Below, one piece after another: positions 8,627 to 15,959 of a DNA stretch of 64,000 nt. The notes beneath the pieces are model-generated. The model saw nothing but the letters and a program-made list of their open reading frames with translations, made no database searches and was not told the DNA's origin. The position numbers and the translations under genes are program-made. Source of the stretch: Geodermatophilus ruber (GTDB lineage Bacteria > Actinomycetota > Actinomycetes > Mycobacteriales > Geodermatophilaceae); contig NZ_FOSW01000001.1 in NCBI RefSeq assembly GCF_900114385.1, positions 489,815-553,814 of the forward strand. The letters are read 5' to 3'. Positions within the stretch are counted from its first letter, which is position 1, and every line of letters starts with the position of its first letter.

Positions 8627-9520
8627 GTGAGCACCACCAGCACCGCCCGGCGCCTCGATGTGACCGGCATGGTCCGGGTCGCGCGGGAGCGAGTGGTCGC
8701 CCGCATCCGCGAGGCCGAGGTCGTCGCCGCCGCGCTGTCGGCCGGCCGCAACGTCCTGCTCGAGGGCCCGCCCGGCACGGGCAAGACGACCTTGCTGCGC
8801 GCGCTGGCCGACGGCGCCGGCGTGCCGCTGGTGCTCGTGGAGGGCAACGCCGAACTCACCCCCACCCGGCTGGTCGGCCACCACGATGCCTCGCGGGTGC
8901 TCGTCGAGGACTATCGCGCCGAGAACTTCGTGCCCGGACCGCTCACCCGGGCCATGACCGAGGGCGCGATCCTCTACGTCGAGGAGTTCAACCGGGTGCC
9001 CGAGGAGACGATGAACGTGCTCCTCGGCGTCCTCTCCGAACGCGAGATGCACGTGCCCCGCTTCGGCCGGGTGACCGCCCGGCCCACGTTCCGGCTCGTC
9101 GCCGCGATGAATCCGTTCGACGCCGTCGGGACCGCGCGGGTCACCCCGGCGCTCTACGACCGCTCCTGCCGGGTGGCGATGGGCTACCAGGACGAGGAGT
9201 CCGAGCTCGCCGTCGTCACGGCGGCGACCGAGGGGCCCGCGGACCTGGTCGCGCGGGCGGTGCGGACGGTGCGCATCACCCGCGACCACTCCGAGCTGCG
9301 GATCGGCTCCTCGGTGCGCGGCGCCATCGACACCGTCCTCATCGCACGGGAGCTGGCCACCGTGCGCGGCCACGAGGGGATCGAGGACGCCACCGGCGTC
9401 GACGCCGCGCTCGCCGCCCTCACCGGCAAGGTGACCCTGGCCGACGGCGCGGCCCGCCCGGTGGAGGACGTCGTCACCGACATCTGGCGCCGGGCGGGTG
9501 AGGAGCTGGGAAAAGCCTGA
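8627..9520 (+). CDS. MoxR-family AAA+ ATPase
   Basis: AAA+ ATPase of 297 residues. Walker A is GPPGTGKTT (about residues 46-54). The Walker B position reads ILYVEEFNRVP, with Glu where Asp-Glu is usual. Sensor 1 region AAMNPFD and arginine-finger region YDRSCRV are present. MoxR ATPases act with VWA-domain partners to insert metals or remodel enzymes (family knowledge), and the next gene is a VWA protein joined by overlap. The client could be the upstream alcohol dehydrogenase, but that is inferred from proximity only. GTG start at 8627 with GAGGAG upstream. Confidence 0.85.
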   Translation: MSTTSTARRLDVTGMVRVARERVVARIREAEVVAAALSAGRNVLLEGPPGTGKTTLLRALADGAGVPLVLVEGNAELTPTRLVGHHDASRVLVEDYRAENFVPGPLTRAMTEGAILYVEEFNRVPEETMNVLLGVLSEREMHVPRFGRVTARPTFRLVAAMNPFDAVGTARVTPALYDRSCRVAMGYQDEESELAVVTAATEGPADLVARAVRTVRITRDHSELRIGSSVRGAIDTVLIARELATVRGHEGIEDATGVDAALAALTGKVTLADGAARPVEDVVTDIWRRAGEELGKA

Positions 9521-10551
9521 CGCCCGAGGAGACGGGCGACCCCGAGGCACCGCCCCCGCCGTCGAACGGGGGGCTGCACGACCCGCCGGGCCGGCGACCG
9601 CCGCAGCCGGCGCCGCTGGAGAACGCCGACGACGTCGAGCAGGCGCTCAGGGAGCACGCCGCCCGGCGGGCCGGGCGGGACGAGCTCCAGCGGGCGCACC
9701 CGGAGTTCCAGCAGGTCTCACCGCAGCTGGGCGAACTCGACGAGGAGGCGATGGCCGACCTCGCCAAGCGTGACCCCGATGCCGCGACCCGGCTGCTCAC
9801 CGCCCTGGGCCGGGCGTTCGACCCGAAGCTCCGGGCCGCGGCCCGCGCCCTGGCCTGCCGGCTGCCGGTGGCCGCCCCGCGCGCCGGCGTCCCCGACCGC
9901 CCGGGCACGCGCCGGATGGTCACCCGGCGGGACCCGACCGGCACCGACATCGACCTCGACGCCACGCTCGCTGCCCGCGGCGCGGAGCCGCACTGGCGCG
10001 CCGAGCACCTGCACACCCGCCGCTGGCGCTCCACCGGGCGGGCGTGCGTGCTGCTGGTCGACGCCTCCGGCTCGGTGGCCGGTGACGAGCTCGCCGTCGC
10101 CGTCCTCACCGCCTCGGCGCTGGCCCAGCGGATGCGGCCCGAGGACGAGCTCGCCGTCGTCGCGTTCTGGTCGCAGGCGGTCGTGCTGCGGCCGATGTCG
10201 GCCGATCCGCGCGCCGACGTCGTCATCGACCGGTTGTTCGACCTGCAGGGCGGCGGCACCACCGACCTCGACCTCGGCCTGCGCACCGCCGCCCAGCAGC
10301 TGGCCCGGTCCCGCGCGGCCGCCCGCGACGTGCTGCTGCTGTCCGACGGCATGCCGACCGACAGCCCGGATCCACTGCCCGCCGCGGCCGCCCTGGCCCG
10401 CGCGGGCGCACACCTGCACGTGCTGTCGCTGTCCGACGCCCCGGAGTCGACCGCGAACTGCGCCGCCCTGGCCGCGGCCGGCGGCGGCCGGGTGGCTCCG
10501 CTGCACCGGCCGACCCAGGCCCCGGCCGCGGTCCGCACGCTGCTCGGCTGA
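9517..10551 (+). CDS. VWA-domain protein, partner of the MoxR ATPase
   Basis: The von Willebrand A domain occupies the C-terminal half. The MIDAS metal site is complete: DASGS, the Thr in GGGTTDLDLGL, and the Asp in LLLSDGMPTD. The frame stays open and protein-like upstream of the first ATG at 9751 (ENADDVEQALREHAARRAG...) back to a stop at 9499, yet holds no ATG, GTG or TTG. I therefore place the start at CTG 9517, which overlaps the moxR stop as CTGA and has GGAG 11 bases upstream. If CTG is not used, the protein begins at 9751 (266 residues). Function: probable cofactor of the MoxR ATPase in protein activation. Confidence 0.75.
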   Translation: MTPEETGDPEAPPPPSNGGLHDPPGRRPPQPAPLENADDVEQALREHAARRAGRDELQRAHPEFQQVSPQLGELDEEAMADLAKRDPDAATRLLTALGRAFDPKLRAAARALACRLPVAAPRAGVPDRPGTRRMVTRRDPTGTDIDLDATLAARGAEPHWRAEHLHTRRWRSTGRACVLLVDASGSVAGDELAVAVLTASALAQRMRPEDELAVVAFWSQAVVLRPMSADPRADVVIDRLFDLQGGGTTDLDLGLRTAAQQLARSRAAARDVLLLSDGMPTDSPDPLPAAAALARAGAHLHVLSLSDAPESTANCAALAAAGGGRVAPLHRPTQAPAAVRTLLG

Positions 10552-10655
10552 GCGCCCCAGGCCGTGCGAGGCGGTCGGCGCCCGCCCCCGTGACCGGTGG
10601 GCCGGGGAGACGAGCAGGCCCACCACCTCGACGTCGTACCGGAACGCCGGCGACG

Positions 10656-11339
10656 TCAGCGGATCGGCCCGCCGGCCGGCTCGGGTGCGTCGACCAGTCC
10701 GTACTCCCGGGCCTCGTTCGCCGTGAACAGCCTCCCGGTGCGCATGTCCGCGGCGACCTGCTCGGCCGGCCGGCCGCACGCGGCCGCCAGGCGCTCCTGC
10801 AGGCGGGCGAGTTGCCGGGCGAGCTCTGCCGCCCAGGACCCGACGTCCCGGCCCGGCCCGCTGTGCGGGGCCCGCGGCTCGCAGAGGTACAGCGTCGCGG
10901 ACGGCCCGGCGATGCGCCGGTCGGCCACGGCGAGGACGGCGACGGCGGGGCCGGTGAGCCTGCCCAGACTGGTGGCGTGCACCGGCACCCCCATGAGGTC
11001 CAGGGCGTCCACCAGCGTGAGGACGGCGTCGAGGCCGGCGCTCACCCCCGACAGCTGCAGCCGGACCGGTCCGTCACCGGTCGCATCGAGCAGCGCCAGC
11101 TCGGCCACGGCCCGGTTCACCGCATCGGCGTCCAGCTCGCCGGCCAGCGTCACGACCCGCTGGTCGAGAAGCCGTTCGGCCAGCCTGTCCTGGCCGACGA
11201 CGAGGGCCGCCGACGACGAGACCGCCCCCGGCCCGGGCGGCCGGGACTCGGGCTGCCAGGGGCTTCGCGGGAACCGCGGCGGCTGAGGCGGGAACGGCTC
11301 GGGCGGACGTGGCGGAATGGTGCCGCCGGGTCGGCTCAT
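10656..11339 (-). CDS. ClpP-like protein lacking the catalytic triad
   Basis: About 227 residues with a Pro-rich N-terminal tail of about 35 residues and then a ClpP/crotonase-type fold. Landmarks include VPVHATSLGRLTGPAVAVLA, LYLCEPRAPHSG and FTANEAREYGLVDAP, which align by eye with the Ser, His and Asp regions of ClpP. At the three catalytic positions I read Gly for Ser, Cys for His and Gly for Asp, so peptidase activity is unlikely. The ATG at 11339 shares one base with the stop of the XRE gene (TGATG), indicating coupling. It may be a regulatory or structural ClpP paralogue, or bind the XRE protein. Alignment by eye only. Confidence 0.75.
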   Translation of the reverse strand: MSRPGGTIPPRPPEPFPPQPPRFPRSPWQPESRPPGPGAVSSSAALVVGQDRLAERLLDQRVVTLAGELDADAVNRAVAELALLDATGDGPVRLQLSGVSAGLDAVLTLVDALDLMGVPVHATSLGRLTGPAVAVLAVADRRIAGPSATLYLCEPRAPHSGPGRDVGSWAAELARQLARLQERLAAACGRPAEQVAADMRTGRLFTANEAREYGLVDAPEPAGGPIR

Positions 11340-11605
11340 CAGGACTCCTCGGAGGGTCGGACCCTCCAATCGACGGTGCGGCCGAGGGCGGCCGCGTAAC
11401 GCTCGAGCGTGGACAGCCGCGCGTCCAGCTCACCGCTCTCGAGGCGCGCGACGGCCGACTGCGACGTACCCATCCGCGCCGCGATCTCGGTCTGGCTCAG
11501 CTCGCTCTCCCGGCGGGCCCGGACCAGCTCATCGATGAGCGCGCGCCGGCGTTCGGCCAGGCCCTGCAGGCCTGGGAAGTTCGTCCGGCGCGACGACGGC
11601 GACAT
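11339..11605 (-). CDS. XRE-family helix-turn-helix regulator
   Basis: 88-residue DNA-binding protein. The helix-turn-helix is LSQTEIAARMGTSQSAVARL (about residues 36-55), of Cro/C1 type, with essentially no separate effector domain. It is first in a two-gene unit with the ClpP-like gene, coupled by a TGATG overlap. A perfect inverted repeat spans its start codon and probable -10 box, so autoregulation is likely. The ClpP-like partner could act as the sensor or co-regulator; this is inference. Confidence 0.85.
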   Translation of the reverse strand: MSPSSRRTNFPGLQGLAERRRALIDELVRARRESELSQTEIAARMGTSQSAVARLESGELDARLSTLERYAAALGRTVDWRVRPSEES

Positions 11606-11634
11606 AGCGGAAAAGCTATCGCCTTCCCGCTATA
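11604..11634 (-). promoter_or_regulatory. promoter and operator of the XRE/ClpP-like unit
   Basis: On the minus strand a TAGCTT -10-like box lies seven bases before the ATG, giving a nearly leaderless transcript. ATAGC (11604-11608) and GCTAT (11615-11619) form a perfect inverted repeat over this box and the start codon. A further GCTAT follows at 11629-11633, so the same half-site occurs three times in 30 bases. This fits an autoregulatory operator for the small XRE protein. Confidence 0.5.
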
Positions 11635-11684
11635 CCGGGAACCCCTCGGCCGCCAGAGCGGCCACAAAGCCCGCCTCGTGGCGG

Positions 11685-12806
11685 TCAGCGCTCCGCGGTC
11701 TTGTGGATCGGACCCTCGATCCCGGTCAGCCGCTCCCCTGAGCCACCCCAGCGCCCGGCGATGATCTCGGCGGCGATGGAGATCGCGGTCTCCTCCGGCG
11801 TGCGGGCACCGAGGTCCAGGCCGATCGGCGAGGACAGCCGCGCCAGCTCCTCCTTGGCCAGGCCGGCCTCCTCCAGCCGGACCAGCCGCTCGTCGTGGGT
11901 GCGCCGCGAACCCATCGCGCCGACGTAGGCCACCGGGATCCGCAGCGCGACCTCCAGCAGCGGGACGTCGAACTTCGGGTCGTGGGTGAGCACGCACAGC
12001 ACGGTGCGCTCGTCGATCCGCCCCGCATCGACCTCGGCCTGCAGGTAGCGGTGCGGCCACTCGACGACGACCTCGTGGGCGTCGGGGAACCGCTTGGGCG
12101 TGGCGAACACCGGCCGGGCGTCGCACACGGTGACCCGGTAGCCGAGGAACGCCCCGACCCGGGCGACGGCGGCGGCGAAATCGATCGCGCCGAACACGAT
12201 CATCCGGGCCGGCGGGGCGAAGGAGTTCACGAACAGCGACAGGTCGTCGCCGCGGCGCTCCCCGTCGTGCCCGACGTGCAGCATCCCGGTGCGGCCGGCG
12301 ACCAGCATGCCGCGGGCGTCGGCGGCCACGGCGTCGTCCAGCCGCTGCAGGCCCAGGGTGTCGGAGACCCGGTCGGGCCAGACCACCAGCCGCCGCCCGA
12401 CGCGGTCGTCCGGGCCGGCCACGCAGGTGACCACGGCGACCGGCTCGTGCGCCGCGACGGACTCGGCGATCTCCCCGAGCTCGGGGAAGGACTCGCGGGA
12501 GATCCGCTCGACGAAGACGTCGAGGATGCCGCCGCAGGTCAGCCCGACGGCGAAGGCGTCGTCGTCACTGACGCCGTAGCGCTCCAGGGTGGGGACGCCG
12601 CTCTCGACGACGTCCTTGGCCTCCTCGTAGACCGCGCCCTCCACGCACCCGCCGGAGACGCTGCCCACGGCGGTGCCGTCCGGGCCGACCAGCATCGAGG
12701 CGCCCGCCGGGCGGGGCGCGGAGCGCCAGGTGGCGACGACCGTCCCCATCCCGACGGTCTCGCCCGCCTGCCACCAGCCGATCAGGTCCTCGAGCACGTC
12801 ACGCAT
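11685..12806 (-). CDS. xdhC: XdhC/CoxI-family molybdenum cofactor insertion protein
   Basis: 373 residues with the two-part XdhC architecture. The N-terminal domain has SAPRPAGASMLV and GSVSGGCVEGAVYEE, the conserved Gly-Gly-Cys-Val-Glu motif. The C-terminal Rossmann-like domain has FGAIDFAAAVARVGAFLGY and AYVGAMGSRRTHDER. XdhC proteins bind Moco, promote its sulfuration and load it into xanthine- or CO-dehydrogenase-type enzymes (family knowledge). The gene follows the CoxE-like and MoxR genes on the same strand, an arrangement known from cox clusters. The structural enzyme is not in the window. ATG at 12806. Confidence 0.9.
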   Translation of the reverse strand: MRDVLEDLIGWWQAGETVGMGTVVATWRSAPRPAGASMLVGPDGTAVGSVSGGCVEGAVYEEAKDVVESGVPTLERYGVSDDDAFAVGLTCGGILDVFVERISRESFPELGEIAESVAAHEPVAVVTCVAGPDDRVGRRLVVWPDRVSDTLGLQRLDDAVAADARGMLVAGRTGMLHVGHDGERRGDDLSLFVNSFAPPARMIVFGAIDFAAAVARVGAFLGYRVTVCDARPVFATPKRFPDAHEVVVEWPHRYLQAEVDAGRIDERTVLCVLTHDPKFDVPLLEVALRIPVAYVGAMGSRRTHDERLVRLEEAGLAKEELARLSSPIGLDLGARTPEETAISIAAEIIAGRWGGSGERLTGIEGPIHKTAER

Positions 12807-12822
12807 GGCAGCCCCCTCTGAG

Positions 12823-12863
12823 CGGAGTGGATCGGTGCAGGTAACGCGGACGGATCCACTCCG
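12823..12863. repeat. dispersed inverted repeat, copy 1
   Basis: Arms CGGAGTGGATC (12823-12833) and GATCCACTCCG (12853-12863) pair perfectly over 11 bases with a 19-base partly paired centre. The same sequence recurs in a perfect form at 15911-15953. It lies between the CoxE-like stop and the xdhC start, so it could attenuate or terminate transcription between them. Confidence 0.7.
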
Positions 12864-12871
12864 TCAACGTC

Positions 12872-13975
12872 TCAAACACGGGAGATCACTCCCGCAAGCT
12901 CCTCGAACGCGGCCATGCTGTGCCCGGCGACGAAGTGGTCCACCGAGGGCAGGGCCGCCTGCATCCCGCCGGTGAGCGGCTGGTAGCCCTCCCGGCCCTT
13001 GTGCGGGTTCACCCACACCACCGCGTGCGCCAGCCGCCGCAGCCGTGCCATCTGCTCGGCGAGGACCTCGGTGCCGCCACGCTCCCAACCGTCGCTGCAG
13101 ATGACGACCACCGCCCCGCGCGCCGTGCCGCGCTGTCCCCACCGGTCGAGGAAGGCCTTGAGCACCTCGCCGAGACGGGTGCCGCCGGACCAGTCCGGGA
13201 TGGCGGTGCCGCTGGCCGCCAGCGCCCGGTCCGGGTCGCGCAGCCGCATCTCCCGGGTCACCCGGGTCAGCCGGGTGCCGATGGTGAACACCTCGGTGGC
13301 CACCGGGTGGGCCTGGACCGCGGCGTGCGCGAAGCGCAACAGCGCGTCGGCGTAGGGGCCCATCGAGCCGGAGACGTCGATCAGCAGGACGACGCGGCGC
13401 GGGCGGGGCCGGGCCCGCCGGTGCAGCAGCCGGGTGACCTCGCCGCCGTCGTGCAGGGCGCGGCGCACCGTGCGGGAGGCGTGCACCGTCCCGTGCGCGT
13501 CCGGCCGCCGGCGCCGGGACGGGCGCATCGGCGACGCCGGGACCAGCAGCGCGAACAGCCGCCGCAGGTGCTCCCGCTCGGCCACGGTCAGCTCGGCGAC
13601 GTCCCGGTGCCGCAGCACCTCGTCGGGGCTGGCCCGGCCGGCGACGTCCGGGACGTCCTCCGACTCCTCGCCGGCAGCGGACCCGGCCTCCAGCGGTGCC
13701 ATCGCCGCCAGCTGCGGCTTCTCCTCCTGCATCGGCCGGGTCCGGCGCGGCACCTCCCCGCCGAACCACGCGGTGAAGGCGGCGTCGTAGCGCTCCAGGT
13801 CGTCGGGGCTGCCGCACAGGGTGAGCCGGCCGGCCCAGTAGACGGCCGTGGCGTCGAGGACGTCGAGCGCGCCGACGGCGGCCAGCATCGCCTCCACCCG
13901 GTCCGGCGAGGCGGCCACCCCGGCGTGGCGGAGCGTCCGGGCGAAACCGAGCACCGTGTCGACGACGTCCCGCAC
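12872..13975 (-). CDS. CoxE-like VWA-domain protein
   Basis: About 367 residues. The C-terminal VWA domain has a complete MIDAS site: LLIDVSGSMGPYA, the Thr in WSGGTRLGEVL and the Asp in VVICSDGWERGG. The N-terminal half (LGFARTLRHAGVAASPDRVEAML) is typical of CoxE/DUF58-related partners of MoxR ATPases. CoxD and CoxE mature the copper-molybdenum site of CO dehydrogenase in known systems, and the xdhC gene next door agrees. I chose GTG 13975 because homology starts there; a GTG at 14041 overlapping the moxR stop by 8 bases would add 22 unconserved residues and remains possible. Confidence 0.85.
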   Translation of the reverse strand: MRDVVDTVLGFARTLRHAGVAASPDRVEAMLAAVGALDVLDATAVYWAGRLTLCGSPDDLERYDAAFTAWFGGEVPRRTRPMQEEKPQLAAMAPLEAGSAAGEESEDVPDVAGRASPDEVLRHRDVAELTVAEREHLRRLFALLVPASPMRPSRRRRPDAHGTVHASRTVRRALHDGGEVTRLLHRRARPRPRRVVLLIDVSGSMGPYADALLRFAHAAVQAHPVATEVFTIGTRLTRVTREMRLRDPDRALAASGTAIPDWSGGTRLGEVLKAFLDRWGQRGTARGAVVVICSDGWERGGTEVLAEQMARLRRLAHAVVWVNPHKGREGYQPLTGGMQAALPSVDHFVAGHSMAAFEELAGVISRV

Positions 13976-14033
13976 GGCCCCGTTTCGGCCCTTCTGCTGA
14001 GCGTGCGAAGGGTGAGAGGAACAGGGTCCTTTC

Positions 14034-14948
14034 TCAGCCACCGAAGAGCGCCCCCCTGTCCATGGCGTGCACCCGCTCGGTGTCCTCGCGGTACTTGAGG
14101 ACGGCGCCGAGCGTGCGGGCGGCGACGTCCGGGTCGAGGTCGCGGGCGCCGAGGGTGTGCAGCGCGGTCGCCCAGTCCATCGCCTCGGCGACCCCGGGCG
14201 GCTTGAGCAGGTCGAGGGTGCGCAACGTCGCCGTCGCCCGGGCCACCTCGCGGGCCAGCTGCTCGGTCACGTCGGGCAGCCGGCGGCGCAGGATGGCCAC
14301 CTCGCGGTCGAAGTCGGGGTGCTGCAGCCAGTGGTAGAGGCACCGGCGCTTGAGTGCGTCGTGCACCTCGCGCGTGCGGTTGGAGGTGAGGACCACCAGC
14401 GGCGGCGTGACCGCCCGGATCGTGCCGAACTCGGGGATCGAGATGGTGAAGTCCGAGAGCACCTCCAGCAGGAAGGCTTCGAACTCGTCGTCGGCGCGGT
14501 CGATCTCGTCGACCAGCAGCACGCTCGGGGAGTCCTCCAGGGCCTGCAGCAGCGGGCGGGCCAGCAGGAACCGGCGGTCGTAGAGCGAGGCCTCCAGCTT
14601 CTCGGTGTCCCCGGTGGCGTGCGCCGCCTCGGCGGCCCGCAGGTGGAGCAGCTGGCGGCCGAAGTCCCAGTCGTAGAGCGCCTGGCTGGCCTCGAGGCCC
14701 TCGTAGCACTGCAGCCGGTAGAGCGGGCGCCCGGTGATCTGGGCCAGCGCCTGCGCCAGGGCGGTCTTGCCGACGCCCGCCTCGCCCTCCAGGAACAGCG
14801 GCCGGTGCATGGCCAGCGCCAGGTAGGCGGCCGTGGCCAGGCCCTGGTCGGGCAGGTAGCCGGTGGACTCCAGCGCGGCGGCCAGCTCGTCGGGGCCGGC
14901 GAAACCCACCTCGGCGGCGGCCACCGTGGGCAGCATGCTTTCGGTCAC
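14034..14948 (-). CDS. MoxR/CoxD-like AAA+ ATPase
   Basis: 304-residue AAA+ ATPase. Walker A GEAGVGKTAL (about residues 54-63), Walker B SVLLVDEIDRAD, sensor 1 LVVLTSNRTREV and the arginine-finger region LKRRCLYHWL are all intact. It differs from the other MoxR protein in the window, whose Walker B position carries Val-Glu-Glu. It forms a minus-strand set with the CoxE-like VWA gene and xdhC, which suggests maturation of a molybdenum hydroxylase. GTG start at 14948; the upstream leader folds into a strong hairpin close to the ribosome binding region. Confidence 0.88.
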   Translation of the reverse strand: MTESMLPTVAAAEVGFAGPDELAAALESTGYLPDQGLATAAYLALAMHRPLFLEGEAGVGKTALAQALAQITGRPLYRLQCYEGLEASQALYDWDFGRQLLHLRAAEAAHATGDTEKLEASLYDRRFLLARPLLQALEDSPSVLLVDEIDRADDEFEAFLLEVLSDFTISIPEFGTIRAVTPPLVVLTSNRTREVHDALKRRCLYHWLQHPDFDREVAILRRRLPDVTEQLAREVARATATLRTLDLLKPPGVAEAMDWATALHTLGARDLDPDVAARTLGAVLKYREDTERVHAMDRGALFGG

Positions 14949-14954
14949 GGACCG

Positions 14955-14997
14955 AGCATCCCACCCGCCGGAACCCCCGGACGGCGGGTGGGATGCT
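14955..14997. promoter_or_regulatory. 16-base perfect hairpin in the moxR/DUF3097 divergent spacer
   Basis: AGCATCCCACCCGCCG (14955-14970) and its exact complement (14982-14997) flank an 11-base loop. The hairpin ends six bases before the moxR start codon. In the moxR transcript it would contain the only purine-rich stretch (GGGTGGGA) that could act as a ribosome binding site. It could therefore mask translation, or act as a DNA operator in this divergent region. Confidence 0.55.
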
Positions 14998-15088
14998 GGG
15001 CGACGGAGAGTGATTCCCCGACCGCCGGGTGTGTCCCGATCCCGCCGTCCCCGGCGCGTCGGACCGATCCCCGCGGAGCCGTCTGCTC

Positions 15089-15910
15089 ATGCTGGGGGGC
15101 GTGCCTCCCCGTTCGCCGTACGACAACCTGGTCCACCCCCGCACCGTCAAGAAGCCCACCCCGCAGGTCGAGGCCGAGCGCGACCTGGTCGTGGAGGACC
15201 CGAGCTCGGGTTTCGTGGGCGCGGTGGTGCGCTGCGAGAAGGACGTCGTCCACCTCGAGGACCGCAACGGGCGTGTGCGCGCCTACCCGCTGGGGCCCGG
15301 GTTCTGGGTCGACGGCCGGCCGGTGGTGCTGGTGCGCCCGAAGCCGCAGGCGCCGAGCGGGCCGGCGCGGAGCGCGTCCGGCTCCACCTACGTCGCCGGC
15401 GCCCGCGCGCGGGTCGCCCGAGAGGGGCGCATCTACGTCGAGGGCAAGCACGACGCCGAGCTGGTCGAGAAGGTCTGGGGCCACGACCTGCGGATCGAGG
15501 GCGTCGTCGTCGAGCCGCTGCACGGCGTCGACGACCTGCCGGCGATCGTCCGCGACTTCCGGCCGTCGTCGGGACGGCGGCTCGGCGTGCTGGTCGACCA
15601 CCTGGTGACGGGCTCCAAGGAGTCGCGGATCGCCGAGCAGGTCACCGGCGCACACGCCCTCGTCGTCGGCCACCCGTTCATCGACATCTGGCAGGCGGTC
15701 AAGCCGTCGGTCGTCGGGATCAGGGCGTGGCCGACCGTGCCGAAGGGCGAGTCGTGGAAGGAGGGCGTCTGCCGCCGGCTGGGCTGGGAGGACGACACCG
15801 GCTACGTCTGGGCGCAGCGGATCCTCGCCCGCGTGCACACCTGGACCGACCTGGAGCCCGCGCTGATCGGCCGGGTCGAGGAGCTCATCGACTTCGTCAC
15901 GACCGACTGA
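15089..15910 (+). CDS. DUF3097 family protein (TOPRIM-like)
   Basis: About 273 residues, recognisable as the actinobacterial DUF3097 family by DLVVEDPSSGFVGAVVRCEKD near the N-terminus and IYVEGKHDAELVEKVWG in the middle. The EGKHD motif and the later GVLVDHL look like the Glu and Asp positions of a TOPRIM nuclease/primase fold, so nucleic acid binding is plausible; no function is established. ATG at 15089 has GGAG ten bases upstream; a GTG at 15101 with GGGGGG upstream is an alternative. It ends one base before a perfect 43-base palindrome and converges with the aldo/keto reductase gene. Confidence 0.88.
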   Translation: MLGGVPPRSPYDNLVHPRTVKKPTPQVEAERDLVVEDPSSGFVGAVVRCEKDVVHLEDRNGRVRAYPLGPGFWVDGRPVVLVRPKPQAPSGPARSASGSTYVAGARARVAREGRIYVEGKHDAELVEKVWGHDLRIEGVVVEPLHGVDDLPAIVRDFRPSSGRRLGVLVDHLVTGSKESRIAEQVTGAHALVVGHPFIDIWQAVKPSVVGIRAWPTVPKGESWKEGVCRRLGWEDDTGYVWAQRILARVHTWTDLEPALIGRVEELIDFVTTD

Positions 15911-15953
15911 CCGGAGTGGATCCGTGCGGGTCACCCGCACGGATCCACTCCGG
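15911..15953. repeat. perfect 43-base palindrome, copy 2 of the dispersed repeat; likely bidirectional terminator
   Basis: Left arm 15911-15931 and right arm 15933-15953 are exact reverse complements over 21 bases around a single C. The outer part CGGAGTGGATCCGTG matches copy 1 at 12823-12863. It starts immediately after the DUF3097 stop and ends seven bases before the stop of the convergent aldo/keto reductase, the expected place for a bidirectional terminator. Confidence 0.8.
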
Positions 15954-15959
15954 TCCGCC

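Noticed and set aside
9498..9773. GTG-started frame overlapping the moxR end, ahead of the VWA gene
   Set aside because: It is in the wrong frame relative to the VWA domain and is Arg/Ala/Gly low-complexity; the CTG frame is more protein-like.
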